A DNA stretch of 64,000 bases, from the NCBI GenBank assembly GCA_963850345.1, contig CAWKKW010000002.1:806001-870000 (forward strand). The letters run 5' to 3'. Numbering within the stretch: the stretch's first letter is position 1; each line of letters opens with the position of its first letter. Below the pieces are notes generated by a model that did no database searches, was not told the DNA's origin, and saw nothing but the letters and a program-made list of their open reading frames with translations. This stretch comes from CAWKKW01 sp963850345. GTDB lineage: Bacteria > Acidobacteriota > Terriglobia > Terriglobales > Acidobacteriaceae. This document shows positions 35,012-43,677 of this stretch, in pieces. The position numbers were made by a program, and so were the translations under genes.

Positions 35012-35776
35012 ATGGCTTTCGAGACGGCGAGCGAATCTGAGGTACTAGCCACCCAGACTGAGCCCAAGGGTGACGTGATCGTGGTCGACAACCTGTGGAA
35101 GACCTATGACATGGGCTCCGAACAACAGGTCCATGCTCTTCAGGGCGTTTCCCTGCGCATTAAGCACAACGAATACGTCGCCATCATGGGGCCCTCCGGC
35201 TCCGGCAAATCGACGCTGATGAACCTCATCGGCTGCCTCGACTCTCCCAGCAAGGGCGACTATCGGCTCAATGGACATCTGGTGAGTTCGCTGAACGATG
35301 ACGAACTGGCACGCATTCGGAATCGCGAGATCGGCTTCGTCTTCCAGACGTTCAACCTGCTGGCCCGCGCTACCGCTCTTCACAACGTCGAGTTGCCGCT
35401 GATTTACAACGGCACGCCCGCCGCAGAACGGATTGAGCGCGCCCGTGGCGCCCTGCGCGCCGTCAACCTCGAAGACCGCATGAACCACAAGCCCAACGAG
35501 CTCTCCGGCGGTCAGCGTCAGCGTGTCGCCATCGCCCGTGCGCTCATCAATCGGCCGTCGATCATCCTCGCGGATGAGCCGACCGGTAATCTCGACTCCA
35601 AGACAGGCGACGAGATCATGGCGCTGTTTGACCACCTGCATGCGGGCGGCAACACCATTGTGCTGGTGACCCACGAACCCGACATCGCGGAATACGCGCA
35701 CCGCGTGGTGCACATCCGCGACGGTGTCATTGCCTCGGATGTGGTCTCTTCCCGGGTGCGCAAGCCGAACGCCTAA
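35012..35776 (+). CDS. ABC transporter ATP-binding protein, MacB/LolD type
   Basis: A 254-residue ATPase subunit. Walker A is GPSGSGKST (about residue 60), the Q-loop is FQTFNLL, the ABC signature is LSGGQRQRVAIARAL and Walker B is ILADEPTGNLDS, with the His-loop in LVTHEP. The subtype with NLIGCLDSPSKGDYRLNG is the MacB/LolD/FtsE group, which energises FtsX-like permeases. AGGAG at 35001-35005 supports the ATG. No FtsX-type permease is next to it; only an AAA+ regulator-like gene follows. It may supply the orphan ADOP permeases of the genome, an inference. Confidence 0.93.
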   Translation: MAFETASESEVLATQTEPKGDVIVVDNLWKTYDMGSEQQVHALQGVSLRIKHNEYVAIMGPSGSGKSTLMNLIGCLDSPSKGDYRLNGHLVSSLNDDELARIRNREIGFVFQTFNLLARATALHNVELPLIYNGTPAAERIERARGALRAVNLEDRMNHKPNELSGGQRQRVAIARALINRPSIILADEPTGNLDSKTGDEIMALFDHLHAGGNTIVLVTHEPDIAEYAHRVVHIRDGVIASDVVSSRVRKPNA

Positions 35777-35885
35777 GGCACCTCAAGCTTTCTCTGTCTT
35801 CGCCGATATTCCCTTCAGGCTGTGTGCCAACCGCACATGGCCTGCGCAAGCCATGTCCACAGGCTCGCGAAGCGTGAGGGCGCTC

Positions 35886-36959
35886 ATGAATCCATTACCG
35901 CAACCAATCACGGCGGACGATCTGGAACCTTGCGCCGCGAGTTCTTCGCCAGGCGATGCCGCGCCCGCTAAGCCGCGTGATCCTCGAAACGATGTCCGGA
36001 GCGATGTCCGACAGGATGCGCGCGATGCGGTCGAGCTTCCCTTCCCGTTCGACTATCCCGATGCCGGCTACTGCGCCGGTATGGTCGGCCGCAGCCCCGG
36101 GATGCGCCGCCTCTTCGAGCAACTTCGCCGCATCGCTCCGCGCGTTCGCGTGGCTTCCATCGAAGGCGAAGATGGTGCCGGCAAATCCAGCGCGGCCCGC
36201 GCGCTGCATCGCCTCAGTTCTCCGGCGAACGCTCCTTTCGTCCCCTGCCTCGCCTCTACTTTTCTGCAGCAGACTGCCGCCTGCGACTGGAACAGCGCGC
36301 TGCTCAGCAGCGCTCAGGGTGGCATGCTGCTGCTCGACCGCATTCACGAGCTCGATGAGCGTGAACAGGCCCGGCTGGTTCGCTTTCTGCTATGGCTGGA
36401 ACACCAGCGCTACCAATCTCCCCGGAATGCGCCGCGTCACGTGGTGGTGACCACGGCTCTTCCGCTGCACCGGTTGCCCTCCGCAGATTCACAGTCAGGC
36501 GATCTGCAGTCGAGGTTGGCGGCCATCCGGCTCGTGGTTCCACCTTTGCGTGCGCGTCGCGAAGACATCCCGCTGCTGGCCCAGATCTTCTCCCACCGCT
36601 TCTCACGGCTCTATAAGAAAGACGTTCGCGGACTCGGCCCAGGCACGCTTGAGCCGCTGCTTCGCTATCCATGGCCCGGCAACGTGCGTCAGTTCGAGAG
36701 CGTCATTCATGCCGCAGCTTTGGCCACTCGTGGAGAGTGGATTCGGCCCGTTGACCTGCCGATTCTCCCCGGCAAGGCGCACCCTTCGGAACTGCCGTTT
36801 CAGCAGTCCGACTTCAACCTCGACCACGCGATCCATCGGCACATACTAAACGTGCTGCAGCAGACCCACGGCAACAAACTGCGTGCCGCCGCTCTACTTG
36901 GCATCGGGCGTTCGACTCTGTATCGGTTGCTCGCACAAACTCCCACCGAACAACGCTGA
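35886..36959 (+). CDS. Sigma54-activator-like AAA+ protein with atypical motifs
   Basis: A 357-residue protein with the central domain and Fis-type helix-turn-helix of bacterial enhancer-binding proteins. Seen: a Pro/Ala-rich N-terminus, MVGRSPGMRRLFEQL, a Walker A EGEDGAGKSSAA, the VPPLRARREDIPLLAQ segment, sensor II region RYPWPGNVRQFESVI, and the C-terminal HTH (KLRAAALLGIGRSTLYRLL). Two conserved elements are abnormal. Walker B reads LLLDRIHEL instead of LFLDEI, so the catalytic Glu is an Arg. The ELFGHERGAFTGA segment, which contacts sigma54, is missing; the stretch from the first helix to Walker B is shortened. It may bind DNA without activating sigma54. GAGGG precedes the ATG at 35886; an ATG at 35853 is also in frame. 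Confidence 0.82.
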   Translation: MNPLPQPITADDLEPCAASSSPGDAAPAKPRDPRNDVRSDVRQDARDAVELPFPFDYPDAGYCAGMVGRSPGMRRLFEQLRRIAPRVRVASIEGEDGAGKSSAARALHRLSSPANAPFVPCLASTFLQQTAACDWNSALLSSAQGGMLLLDRIHELDEREQARLVRFLLWLEHQRYQSPRNAPRHVVVTTALPLHRLPSADSQSGDLQSRLAAIRLVVPPLRARREDIPLLAQIFSHRFSRLYKKDVRGLGPGTLEPLLRYPWPGNVRQFESVIHAAALATRGEWIRPVDLPILPGKAHPSELPFQQSDFNLDHAIHRHILNVLQQTHGNKLRAAALLGIGRSTLYRLLAQTPTEQR

Positions 36960-37113
36960 GCACATCCGCTGCCCAGTCGGAGGGCAGACACCAGCTACCC
37001 TGCCGCGCTCTCGAGCGGAGTTTGAACCCTCTCCCTCCTCTCATGCCGCATGGGTAGTAAGCCCCTCCGCGTAACCGTGCACACCGCTTTCAGATACACT
37101 GCGGCTAACCACC

Positions 37114-38997
37114 ATGTTCAGCCCCTCCAGCCACGCGCTGCCTCGCTCCCCTCTGGTTCACCGCTGCCTGCGAAACCCTTCAGCAGCCGTCGTGCTCTCG
37201 CTCGGAATGCTCGCCCCACTCACTCGCCTTCATGCGGCGACCCCGACGCAGACTGCGGCACAGCCCTCAGTCGCCGCGCCCGGCACAGCAGCCGCCTCCG
37301 TCGCGGACCGTCGCAAGGCCCTCAACACACTCTTCTCGGAGATGTGGGAGGACCGGCTCAAGCACAGCCCGGAATTCGCCTCCACGCTGGGCGACAAGCG
37401 CTACAACGACCAGCTCAGCGATTACTCCGTCACCGCTTACAATGAAGCACTCGACCGTGGCCGCAAGTACCTCACCGAACTGAGCCAGATCGACCCTGCC
37501 GGTCTGCCCGATCAGGATCAGCTCAGCCGCAGCCTGCTGATCCGCGACCTCGTCATGCAGCAGGAAGAGGCGCAGTTCAAGCCATGGGAGATGCCAATCA
37601 CGCAGATGGATGGGCTGCAGACGGAGCTTCCCGGGCTCGTGCCCGCGCTGAGCTTCGAGTCGGTCAAGGACTACGACGACTACATCGCGCGACTGAAGAA
37701 GATACCGACCGCACTGCAGCAGGTCACCGACGATGTCGACCTTGGCGTCGAAGACAAGCGCGTGCCGCCCCGCTACATCCTCGAGAAGGCCGTAGCCCAG
37801 GTCAACAACATCGCTGGGCAGAAGCCTGAAGAGAGCCCCTTTGCGCTGCCGCTAAAGAAGTTTCCAGCCAGCGTCTCTGCCACCGAACAGGCGCGCATCA
37901 AGACGGAGGTTCTCTCCGCCATCGCACGGCAGGTGCTGCCCGCGTACAGCCGCCTCGCGCGGTACATGCAGGCCCAATACATCGCCCACGGACGGACCGA
38001 TCCGGGCATCTGGGCGATTCCGGATGGTGACAAATACTACGCATTCCTGGTTCGCCAGAGCACCACGACCAACCTGACTCCGGACCAGATTCATCAGATC
38101 GGCCTCGATGAGGTGAAGCGCAACGAGACCGAGATGCTGGTCATCGCGCAGAAGCTTGGGTTCAAAGACCTGAAGTCGTTCCAGGCGACACTCGCCTCAA
38201 ACCCCAAGCTGCATCCGCAATCCACCAGCCAGCTCATGGCCACCTATCAGGGCTACGTCGACCAGATGCGTCCCAAGCTGCCACAACTCTTTGGTCGTCT
38301 TCCCAAGGCGCCGCTGGTGCTCGAGCAAGTGCCGACCTATATGGAGAAGGATCAGACCCAGGCCTACTACTGGCCGGGCAGTCCCGACGGCAAACGTCCG
38401 GGCAAGGTTTACGTCAATTTCTACAACTTCAAAGAACGCTCGCTGGCCAACGTCGAGGCCGTTGCGTATCACGAGGGCATTCCCGGCCATCACCTGCAGA
38501 TCTCAATCGCGCAGGAACTGGAAGGCCTACCCGAGTTCCGCAAGCAGATGTACTTCACTGCCTACACCGAAGGTTGGGCTCTCTATTCCGAACGACTCGG
38601 CAAAGAGGTCGGCTTCTATCAGGATCCGTATTCGGACTATGGCCGTCTTGAAGCCGACAACTGGCGTGCCATCCGGCTTGTTGTTGACACGGGAGTGCAC
38701 GCGAAGCACTGGAGCCGCGATCAGGTTCTCGAATTCTTTCGTGCGCATTCGACCATGGACGACACCAACATTCAGGCAGAAACCGACCGCTACATCGCAT
38801 GGCCTGCGCAGGCTTTGGGGTACAAGATGGGTCAGCTGAAGATCCTCGAGTTGCGCGAACGCGCCAAGCAGGCGCTCGGCCCCAAATTCGACCTCCGCGC
38901 ATTTCACGACCAGGTGCTCGACTCCGGTGCGCTGCCGCTCGACGTGCTGGAGAGCCGCTTGAATAGCTGGATCGACGAGCAAAAGGCCAAACCATAG
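37114..38997 (+). CDS. DUF885 family secreted metal-hydrolase-like protein
   Basis: A 627-residue protein of the DUF885 family. A signal-like stretch lies near the N-terminus (VVLSLGMLAPLTRLHAA), and the conserved zinc motif HEGIPGHH (AYHEGIPGHHLQISIA, about residue 455) is present, with EGWALYSERL about 30 residues on. The family is thought to be peptidase-like, some members hydrolysing dipeptides or amides; no substrate is certain. The start could be one of two in-frame sites but ATG 37114 is the obvious one. It is on the same strand as proC, 97 bases apart. Confidence 0.85.
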   Translation: MFSPSSHALPRSPLVHRCLRNPSAAVVLSLGMLAPLTRLHAATPTQTAAQPSVAAPGTAAASVADRRKALNTLFSEMWEDRLKHSPEFASTLGDKRYNDQLSDYSVTAYNEALDRGRKYLTELSQIDPAGLPDQDQLSRSLLIRDLVMQQEEAQFKPWEMPITQMDGLQTELPGLVPALSFESVKDYDDYIARLKKIPTALQQVTDDVDLGVEDKRVPPRYILEKAVAQVNNIAGQKPEESPFALPLKKFPASVSATEQARIKTEVLSAIARQVLPAYSRLARYMQAQYIAHGRTDPGIWAIPDGDKYYAFLVRQSTTTNLTPDQIHQIGLDEVKRNETEMLVIAQKLGFKDLKSFQATLASNPKLHPQSTSQLMATYQGYVDQMRPKLPQLFGRLPKAPLVLEQVPTYMEKDQTQAYYWPGSPDGKRPGKVYVNFYNFKERSLANVEAVAYHEGIPGHHLQISIAQELEGLPEFRKQMYFTAYTEGWALYSERLGKEVGFYQDPYSDYGRLEADNWRAIRLVVDTGVHAKHWSRDQVLEFFRAHSTMDDTNIQAETDRYIAWPAQALGYKMGQLKILELRERAKQALGPKFDLRAFHDQVLDSGALPLDVLESRLNSWIDEQKAKP

Positions 38998-39094
38998 GCG
39001 CTCGCGCACGGCTGAAGGCCAGCGTCTTGCGCATGCAAGATAGAATTGGCGGCAGAGAATCCACCGCACCCGACACACTTCAGCAAGGGGAACG

Positions 39095-39937
39095 ATGACT
39101 ACAGCTCAAGCCGCACCCGCCGACCTGTCCAGCCTGCGCATCGCCGTGCTCGGCGCCGGCAAGATGGGTGGCATCCTGCTCCAGGCCTTTCTCAAAGAGA
39201 AGCTCTTCGCCCCCGCGCAGATCCTGGCCACCGTGGCTCACCCCGAGCGCGCGCAGGCCCTCTCAACGCTCTGGGGAGTGGAGGTCACGACCGACAACGT
39301 TTCCGCTGCCGAGCGGGCAGATCTCATCCTGCTTGGAGTCAAACCCTTCCAGATCCCCGAACTGCTCGAGCAGATTCGCCCGGTACTCACGCCGAAGAAG
39401 ACTCTGATCTCTTTCGCTGCCTCAGTAAAAACCGGGGCCATCGAAGACGCGGCCCAGCTTGAGATTCCGGTCATTCGCGCCATGCCCAACACGCCATCGC
39501 AATTGGGAGCGGGCATGGCTGCCCTTTGCCCTGGACGCTTCGTTCCCGAGGCGCAAATGCATCTGGCCGTCCGCATCTTTGAGACCGTCGGTCGCGCCGT
39601 GGTGGTCGATGAAAAGCACATGGACGCCGTCACCGGCCTCTCGGCCAGCGGGCCCGCCTACATCTACATCATTCTCGAATCACTGGCCGAAGCCGGCGTG
39701 AAAGTCGGACTGCCCCGCGACATCGCCACCTTGCTGGCTGCACAGACCACCTACGGCGCTGCACGCATGGTCCTAGAAACCGGCTCTCATCCTGCCATGC
39801 TCAAAGACGCGGTCACCACACCTGCCGGCTGCACCATCGACGGCATTCTCGAACTCGAAGACGGCGGTCTTCGCGTCACACTGATCAAAGCCGTGATGCG
39901 CGCCGCACAGCGCGCGAAGGAATTGGCCGCCGGTTAG
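39095..39937 (+). CDS. proC: Pyrroline-5-carboxylate reductase
   Basis: A 280-residue ProC, the last step of proline synthesis, reducing pyrroline-5-carboxylate with NAD(P)H in the cytoplasm. Seen: the Rossmann loop AVLGAGKMGGILL, ILLGVKPFQIPELLEQI, AMPNTPSQLGAGMAALCPG and the C-terminal signature DAVTTPAGCTIDGI. An AAGGGG box precedes the ATG. It is 97 bases behind the DUF885 gene. Confidence 0.96.
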   Translation: MTTAQAAPADLSSLRIAVLGAGKMGGILLQAFLKEKLFAPAQILATVAHPERAQALSTLWGVEVTTDNVSAAERADLILLGVKPFQIPELLEQIRPVLTPKKTLISFAASVKTGAIEDAAQLEIPVIRAMPNTPSQLGAGMAALCPGRFVPEAQMHLAVRIFETVGRAVVVDEKHMDAVTGLSASGPAYIYIILESLAEAGVKVGLPRDIATLLAAQTTYGAARMVLETGSHPAMLKDAVTTPAGCTIDGILELEDGGLRVTLIKAVMRAAQRAKELAAG

Positions 39938-40005
39938 CTCGTCGGCCGTTCAGCCGTACATCTGGTTCTCGCCACTCAGGATCGCTCGCAAACCTGGAGT
40001 CCCCG

Positions 40006-40641
40006 GTGATCGGTCGCAAGGTACTCCTCGCTCTTGAACTCGCACTCCTCTTCCTGGCTCTGCCTTTGGCGCTCTATCGTTTGCCACAACGAGTTCCGCC
40101 GATACCGCTCTTGTGGGCTGCCTCGGCTTACTGCGTGGCCATTCTCCTGAGGGATCCCGGATTCGATCGTTCGCAGTTCTGGAACGCCGCGCAATTTCGT
40201 CCCAACCTGCGCAGTATTCTGGTGGTCTTCGTAGGGTGCGCACTCTTCCTCGCTGCCTGCATCGGCATCTTCGCGCCTCACCTTCTCTTCGAACTTCCTC
40301 GCACCAGGCCGGCCCTATGGGCTTCCGTACTCGTGGCCTATCCGGTCGTGTCGGTCTATCCGCAAAACATCGTCTACCGCGCATTCTTTCTGCATCGCTA
40401 CCAACCGTTGTTTCGCTCCAATGCTGCGTTGATCTTCGCCAGCGCCGCCAGCTTCGGATTCATGCATCTGGTGTTTCGCAACCCCGTCGCCGTAGCACTC
40501 ACCGCCCTCGGAGGCATCCTCTTCGCCTGGCGCTTTTGGCAGACGCGATCTCTTGCCGTGTCTTCCTTTGAACACGCGCTGTACGGCTGCTGCCTCTTTA
40601 CCATTGGGCTGGGACGGTACTTTTACGCCGCTTTCGTGTAG
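40006..40641 (+). CDS. CPBP-like membrane protein, atypical glutamate-zincin motif
   Basis: A 211-residue integral membrane protein with six or more helices. The order of motifs is that of the CPBP/abortive-infection (CAAX protease-like) family: SVYPQNIVYRAFFLHRY, then SFGFMHLVFRNPVAVA, then SSFEHALYGC. The first motif normally reads EExxxR and holds the catalytic glutamates; here it reads QNIVYR, so catalysis is doubtful, while the two later His residues remain. The start is GTG with GGAG six bases ahead. It may be an inactive family member or use a different metal set. Confidence 0.7.
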   Translation: MIGRKVLLALELALLFLALPLALYRLPQRVPPIPLLWAASAYCVAILLRDPGFDRSQFWNAAQFRPNLRSILVVFVGCALFLAACIGIFAPHLLFELPRTRPALWASVLVAYPVVSVYPQNIVYRAFFLHRYQPLFRSNAALIFASAASFGFMHLVFRNPVAVALTALGGILFAWRFWQTRSLAVSSFEHALYGCCLFTIGLGRYFYAAFV

Positions 40642-40740
40642 ACCAGTAAAACCCGCCGACAGAGCCAAACGACAACGAGGCGCAGCCGCGGATTGATTTC
40701 TTCCGCCGCCATGCCTTGTCCGGTCTGAATCGTTGTCTAC

Positions 40741-41013
40741 TTACTGCGGAGTGGTCTTGTCTTCGACCTTTTCGGCTCCGTGCCGCGTCGCCCGCGCACT
40801 CTTGTGAACGACCTTCTTGGTTCCGTGCTTGGTCTTGCGGTAGGCGGTCTTCGTGCCGTGCTTGATTCCGCGCCCGGTGTCCTTGGCAGCCTGCTTGGTT
40901 TCGTGGCCCGCGTTCTTCATGTCCTGCCCTGCCGTCTGTGCAAACCCGTATGTGCCCGCGCTGCACACCATGGCCGAAGTTAATAACATTGATCCTAAAA
41001 ATTTCAGTTTCAT
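40741..41013 (-). CDS. Small secreted basic protein with Lys/His/Thr repeats
   Basis: A 90-residue protein: residues 1-26 are a signal peptide (hydrophobic FLGSMLLTSAMVCSAGTYGFAQ), followed by 64 residues rich in Lys, His, Thr and Gly in a repeating pattern (GIKHGTKTAYRKTKHGTKKV, then KSARATRHGAEK). No enzyme motif. Net charge is strongly positive, so it could bind DNA, LPS or peptidoglycan, or act as a stress-related periplasmic protein, but none of this is shown. The start ATG at 41013 has a weak purine-rich stretch ahead. It converges on the CPBP-like gene. Confidence 0.7.
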   Translation of the reverse strand: MKLKFLGSMLLTSAMVCSAGTYGFAQTAGQDMKNAGHETKQAAKDTGRGIKHGTKTAYRKTKHGTKKVVHKSARATRHGAEKVEDKTTPQ

Positions 41014-41190
41014 AGCATTACCTAGATTCCAAATTTCAGGCCGGAGTTGCAGTCCCCAATATTTTTCTGGCGACCCCCACTTCTCACCCCAAATGTTGTC
41101 CTTGCCTCCAACGAATTGAAAGTTCCCGCGAGGGCTTTTCACGCTTTGTTCTCATTCGCAGGTTTAGAGTGAAGACAACGCCCTTCACGG

Positions 41191-41221
41191 CGAAGTCACA
41201 AAGCCTGTGACTCGGGTCACT
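41191..41221 (+). promoter_or_regulatory. CRP/FNR-like operator upstream of the phosphoketolase operon
   Basis: TGTGA (41206-41210), six bases, then TCACT (41217-41221) fits the TGTGA-N6-TCACA consensus of CRP/FNR-family sites in nine of ten positions. A further half-site pair overlaps (GTCACA at 41195-41200 with TGTGAC at 41206-41211). It lies 75-100 bases before the xfp start codon, a usual activator position. No regulator of that family is in the window, so binding is inference. Confidence 0.45.
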
Positions 41222-41296
41222 TCTGTTTCGCAAGCGTCCACGTAGCCTTGTATCGAACCGGACAGCGCCAACTTCCCCCATCTCTGAGGTGCCATC

Positions 41297-43660
41297 ATGA
41301 GCCATTCCATCAGCCCGGACCTGTTGCACAAAATGGACGCCTATTGGCGTGCAGCAAATTACCTTACCGTCGGCCAGATTTACTTGAAAGACAATCCTTT
41401 GCTCGACCGGCCTCTCTCGATCAGCGACGTCAAGCCGCGCCTTCTCGGCCACTGGGGAACAACCACCGGTCTGAATTTCATCTACGTCCACCTCAATCGC
41501 CTGATCGTTGAGCGCGACCTCAACATGATGTACATCATCGGCCCAGGACATGGCGGTCCCGGCCTGGTCGCACACACCTACCTTGAAGGGTCGTACAGCG
41601 AAATCTATCCGGCCATCGAACAGAACCGCGACGGTATGAAGCGGTTGTTTCGCCAATTCTCATGGCCTTACGGCATCCCCTCCCACGTTGCGCCTGAGAC
41701 GCCTGGCTCCATTCACGAAGGTGGCGAACTGGGCTACGCACTTGTGCATGCCTTCGGAGCAGCGTTCGACAATCCGGATCTCATCGTGGCGGCCGTGGTG
41801 GGAGACGGCGAGGCCGAGACCGGCCCACTCGCCACCAGTTGGCATTCCAACAAATTCATCGATGCGGCCCGCGATGGAGCCGTGCTGCCCATTCTTCACC
41901 TCAACGGTTACAAAATCGCAAATCCTACGCTTCTGGCTCGCATGCCGGATCAGGAGTTGCTGGACCTGCTCCGCGGCTACGGATACGACCCCTTCGTCCT
42001 TAGCGGCGACGACCCAATGACCATGCACGCGGCCATGTCCGAGGTTCTCGATAATATTCTCGACCGGATCAAGGCAATCCAGAAGGCCGCGCGCGAAGAG
42101 GGCAAGACTGAACGGCCCTGCTGGCCCATGCTGGTTCTGCACACTCCGAAGGGCTGGACCGGCCCCAAGGAAGTGGATGGATTGCCGGTGGAGGGCACTT
42201 GGCGAGCGCACCAGGTCCCCGTCACTGACCTGGCGGAAAAGCCCGAACATCTCAAAATTCTCGAAGAATGGATGAAGAGCTACAAGGCAGAAGAACTCTT
42301 CGATGCCGACGGCAAATTCCGCGCTGAACTCGCCGCGCTCGCACCCAAGGGCCGTCGTCGTATGGGCATGAATCCGCACGCGAACGGTGGACTGCTTTGG
42401 CAGCCGCTCAAGATGCCGAACTTCCGCCACTACGCCGTGGATGTCCCATTGCCCGGAGGAACCAAATCGGAAGCCACGCGCGTTCTCGGCAAATTCCTCG
42501 GCGACGTGATGAAGGAGAACCTGGAGACCCAGAACTTCCGCATCTTCGGGCCCGACGAGACAGCTTCCAATCGTATCGACGATGGTTACGTGGCTTCCGG
42601 TAAAACCTGGGAAGAGAAACAGCTGCCCGTCGATGTCAGCCTCTCGCGCGATGGCCGCTACATGGAAATCCTCAGCGAACATATGTGCCAGGGCTGGCTC
42701 GAGGGGTATCTGCTCACCGGGCGCCACGGCTTCTTCTCCTGCTACGAAGCCTTCATTCACATCGTCGATTCGATGGTCAATCAGCATGCCAAGTGGCTCA
42801 AGGTGACTCGCAGCCTTATCTGGCGCAAACCGATTGCTTCGCTGAACTACCTGCTCACCTCACACGTCTGGCGGCAGGACCACAACGGGTTTTCTCACCA
42901 GGATCCTGGGTTCATCGACCATCTCGCGCATAAGAAGGCGGAGATCGTGCGCATCTATCTCGCCCCAGACACGAACACGCTGCTCTCGGTCGCCGACCAC
43001 TGCCTGCGCAGCCGTCACTACATCAACCTCATCATCGCTGGGAAGCAGTTGCAGGAAAACTGGCTCACCATGGAAGAGGCCGAGCGCCACTGTGCAGCCG
43101 GTCTGGGCATCTGGAAGTGGGCTGGCAACGAGGAGGGCGGCAAAGATCCAGACGTGGTCATGGCCTGCTGCGGCGATGTACCGACGCTTGAGACCATCGC
43201 CGCGGTGACGCTGCTACGCGAGCAGGTTCCCGACATCCGTATTCGCGTCGTGAACGTCGTCGATCTTATGACCCTGCAGCCCAGTACAGAACACCCGCAC
43301 GGCCTGGCGGACGAAGACTTCGACGCGATCTTTACCACGGACAAGCCGGTTATCTTCGCCTTTCACGGCTATCCCATGCTGATTCACCAACTCACCTATC
43401 GGCGCAGAAATCACAACAACATCCACGTGCGCGGATACAAGGATGAAGGAACCACCACGACGCCGTTTGATATGTGCGTGCTGAACAACATCGACCGCTT
43501 CCAACTCACGCTCGATGCCATCCGCCGCGTTCCACGGCTCAAGCCACACCTGGACGCCGCATATCAGACCTACTCCGAATCCATTCAACGCCACAAGCTC
43601 TATGTCTCAGAACATGGAGAAGACCTGCCCGAAATACGTAACTGGAAATGGACACTTTAA
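41297..43660 (+). CDS. xfp: Phosphoketolase
   Basis: A 787-residue thiamine-diphosphate enzyme converting xylulose-5-phosphate (and/or fructose-6-phosphate) with phosphate to acetyl phosphate. Seen: LGHWGTTTGLNFIYVHLNRL, IIGPGHGGPG, YSEIYP, the ThDP signature GDGEAETGP followed by HSNKFI, and HQDPGFIDH in the central domain. Length and motifs match the XFP_N/XFP/XFP_C family. Which sugar is preferred cannot be told. Twelve bases before its stop lies the first possible start of ackA, so the two are one operon. The product acetyl phosphate is the substrate of AckA. Confidence 0.96.
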   Translation: MSHSISPDLLHKMDAYWRAANYLTVGQIYLKDNPLLDRPLSISDVKPRLLGHWGTTTGLNFIYVHLNRLIVERDLNMMYIIGPGHGGPGLVAHTYLEGSYSEIYPAIEQNRDGMKRLFRQFSWPYGIPSHVAPETPGSIHEGGELGYALVHAFGAAFDNPDLIVAAVVGDGEAETGPLATSWHSNKFIDAARDGAVLPILHLNGYKIANPTLLARMPDQELLDLLRGYGYDPFVLSGDDPMTMHAAMSEVLDNILDRIKAIQKAAREEGKTERPCWPMLVLHTPKGWTGPKEVDGLPVEGTWRAHQVPVTDLAEKPEHLKILEEWMKSYKAEELFDADGKFRAELAALAPKGRRRMGMNPHANGGLLWQPLKMPNFRHYAVDVPLPGGTKSEATRVLGKFLGDVMKENLETQNFRIFGPDETASNRIDDGYVASGKTWEEKQLPVDVSLSRDGRYMEILSEHMCQGWLEGYLLTGRHGFFSCYEAFIHIVDSMVNQHAKWLKVTRSLIWRKPIASLNYLLTSHVWRQDHNGFSHQDPGFIDHLAHKKAEIVRIYLAPDTNTLLSVADHCLRSRHYINLIIAGKQLQENWLTMEEAERHCAAGLGIWKWAGNEEGGKDPDVVMACCGDVPTLETIAAVTLLREQVPDIRIRVVNVVDLMTLQPSTEHPHGLADEDFDAIFTTDKPVIFAFHGYPMLIHQLTYRRRNHNNIHVRGYKDEGTTTTPFDMCVLNNIDRFQLTLDAIRRVPRLKPHLDAAYQTYSESIQRHKLYVSEHGEDLPEIRNWKWTL

Positions 43661-43677
43661 GCAAGCCTGGGGAGCCG

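Noticed and set aside
41660..42787. Long open frame of 375 codons antisense to the phosphoketolase
   Set aside because: The plus strand is an unmistakable phosphoketolase; the antisense frame is a product of GC-rich codon bias and has no family resemblance.
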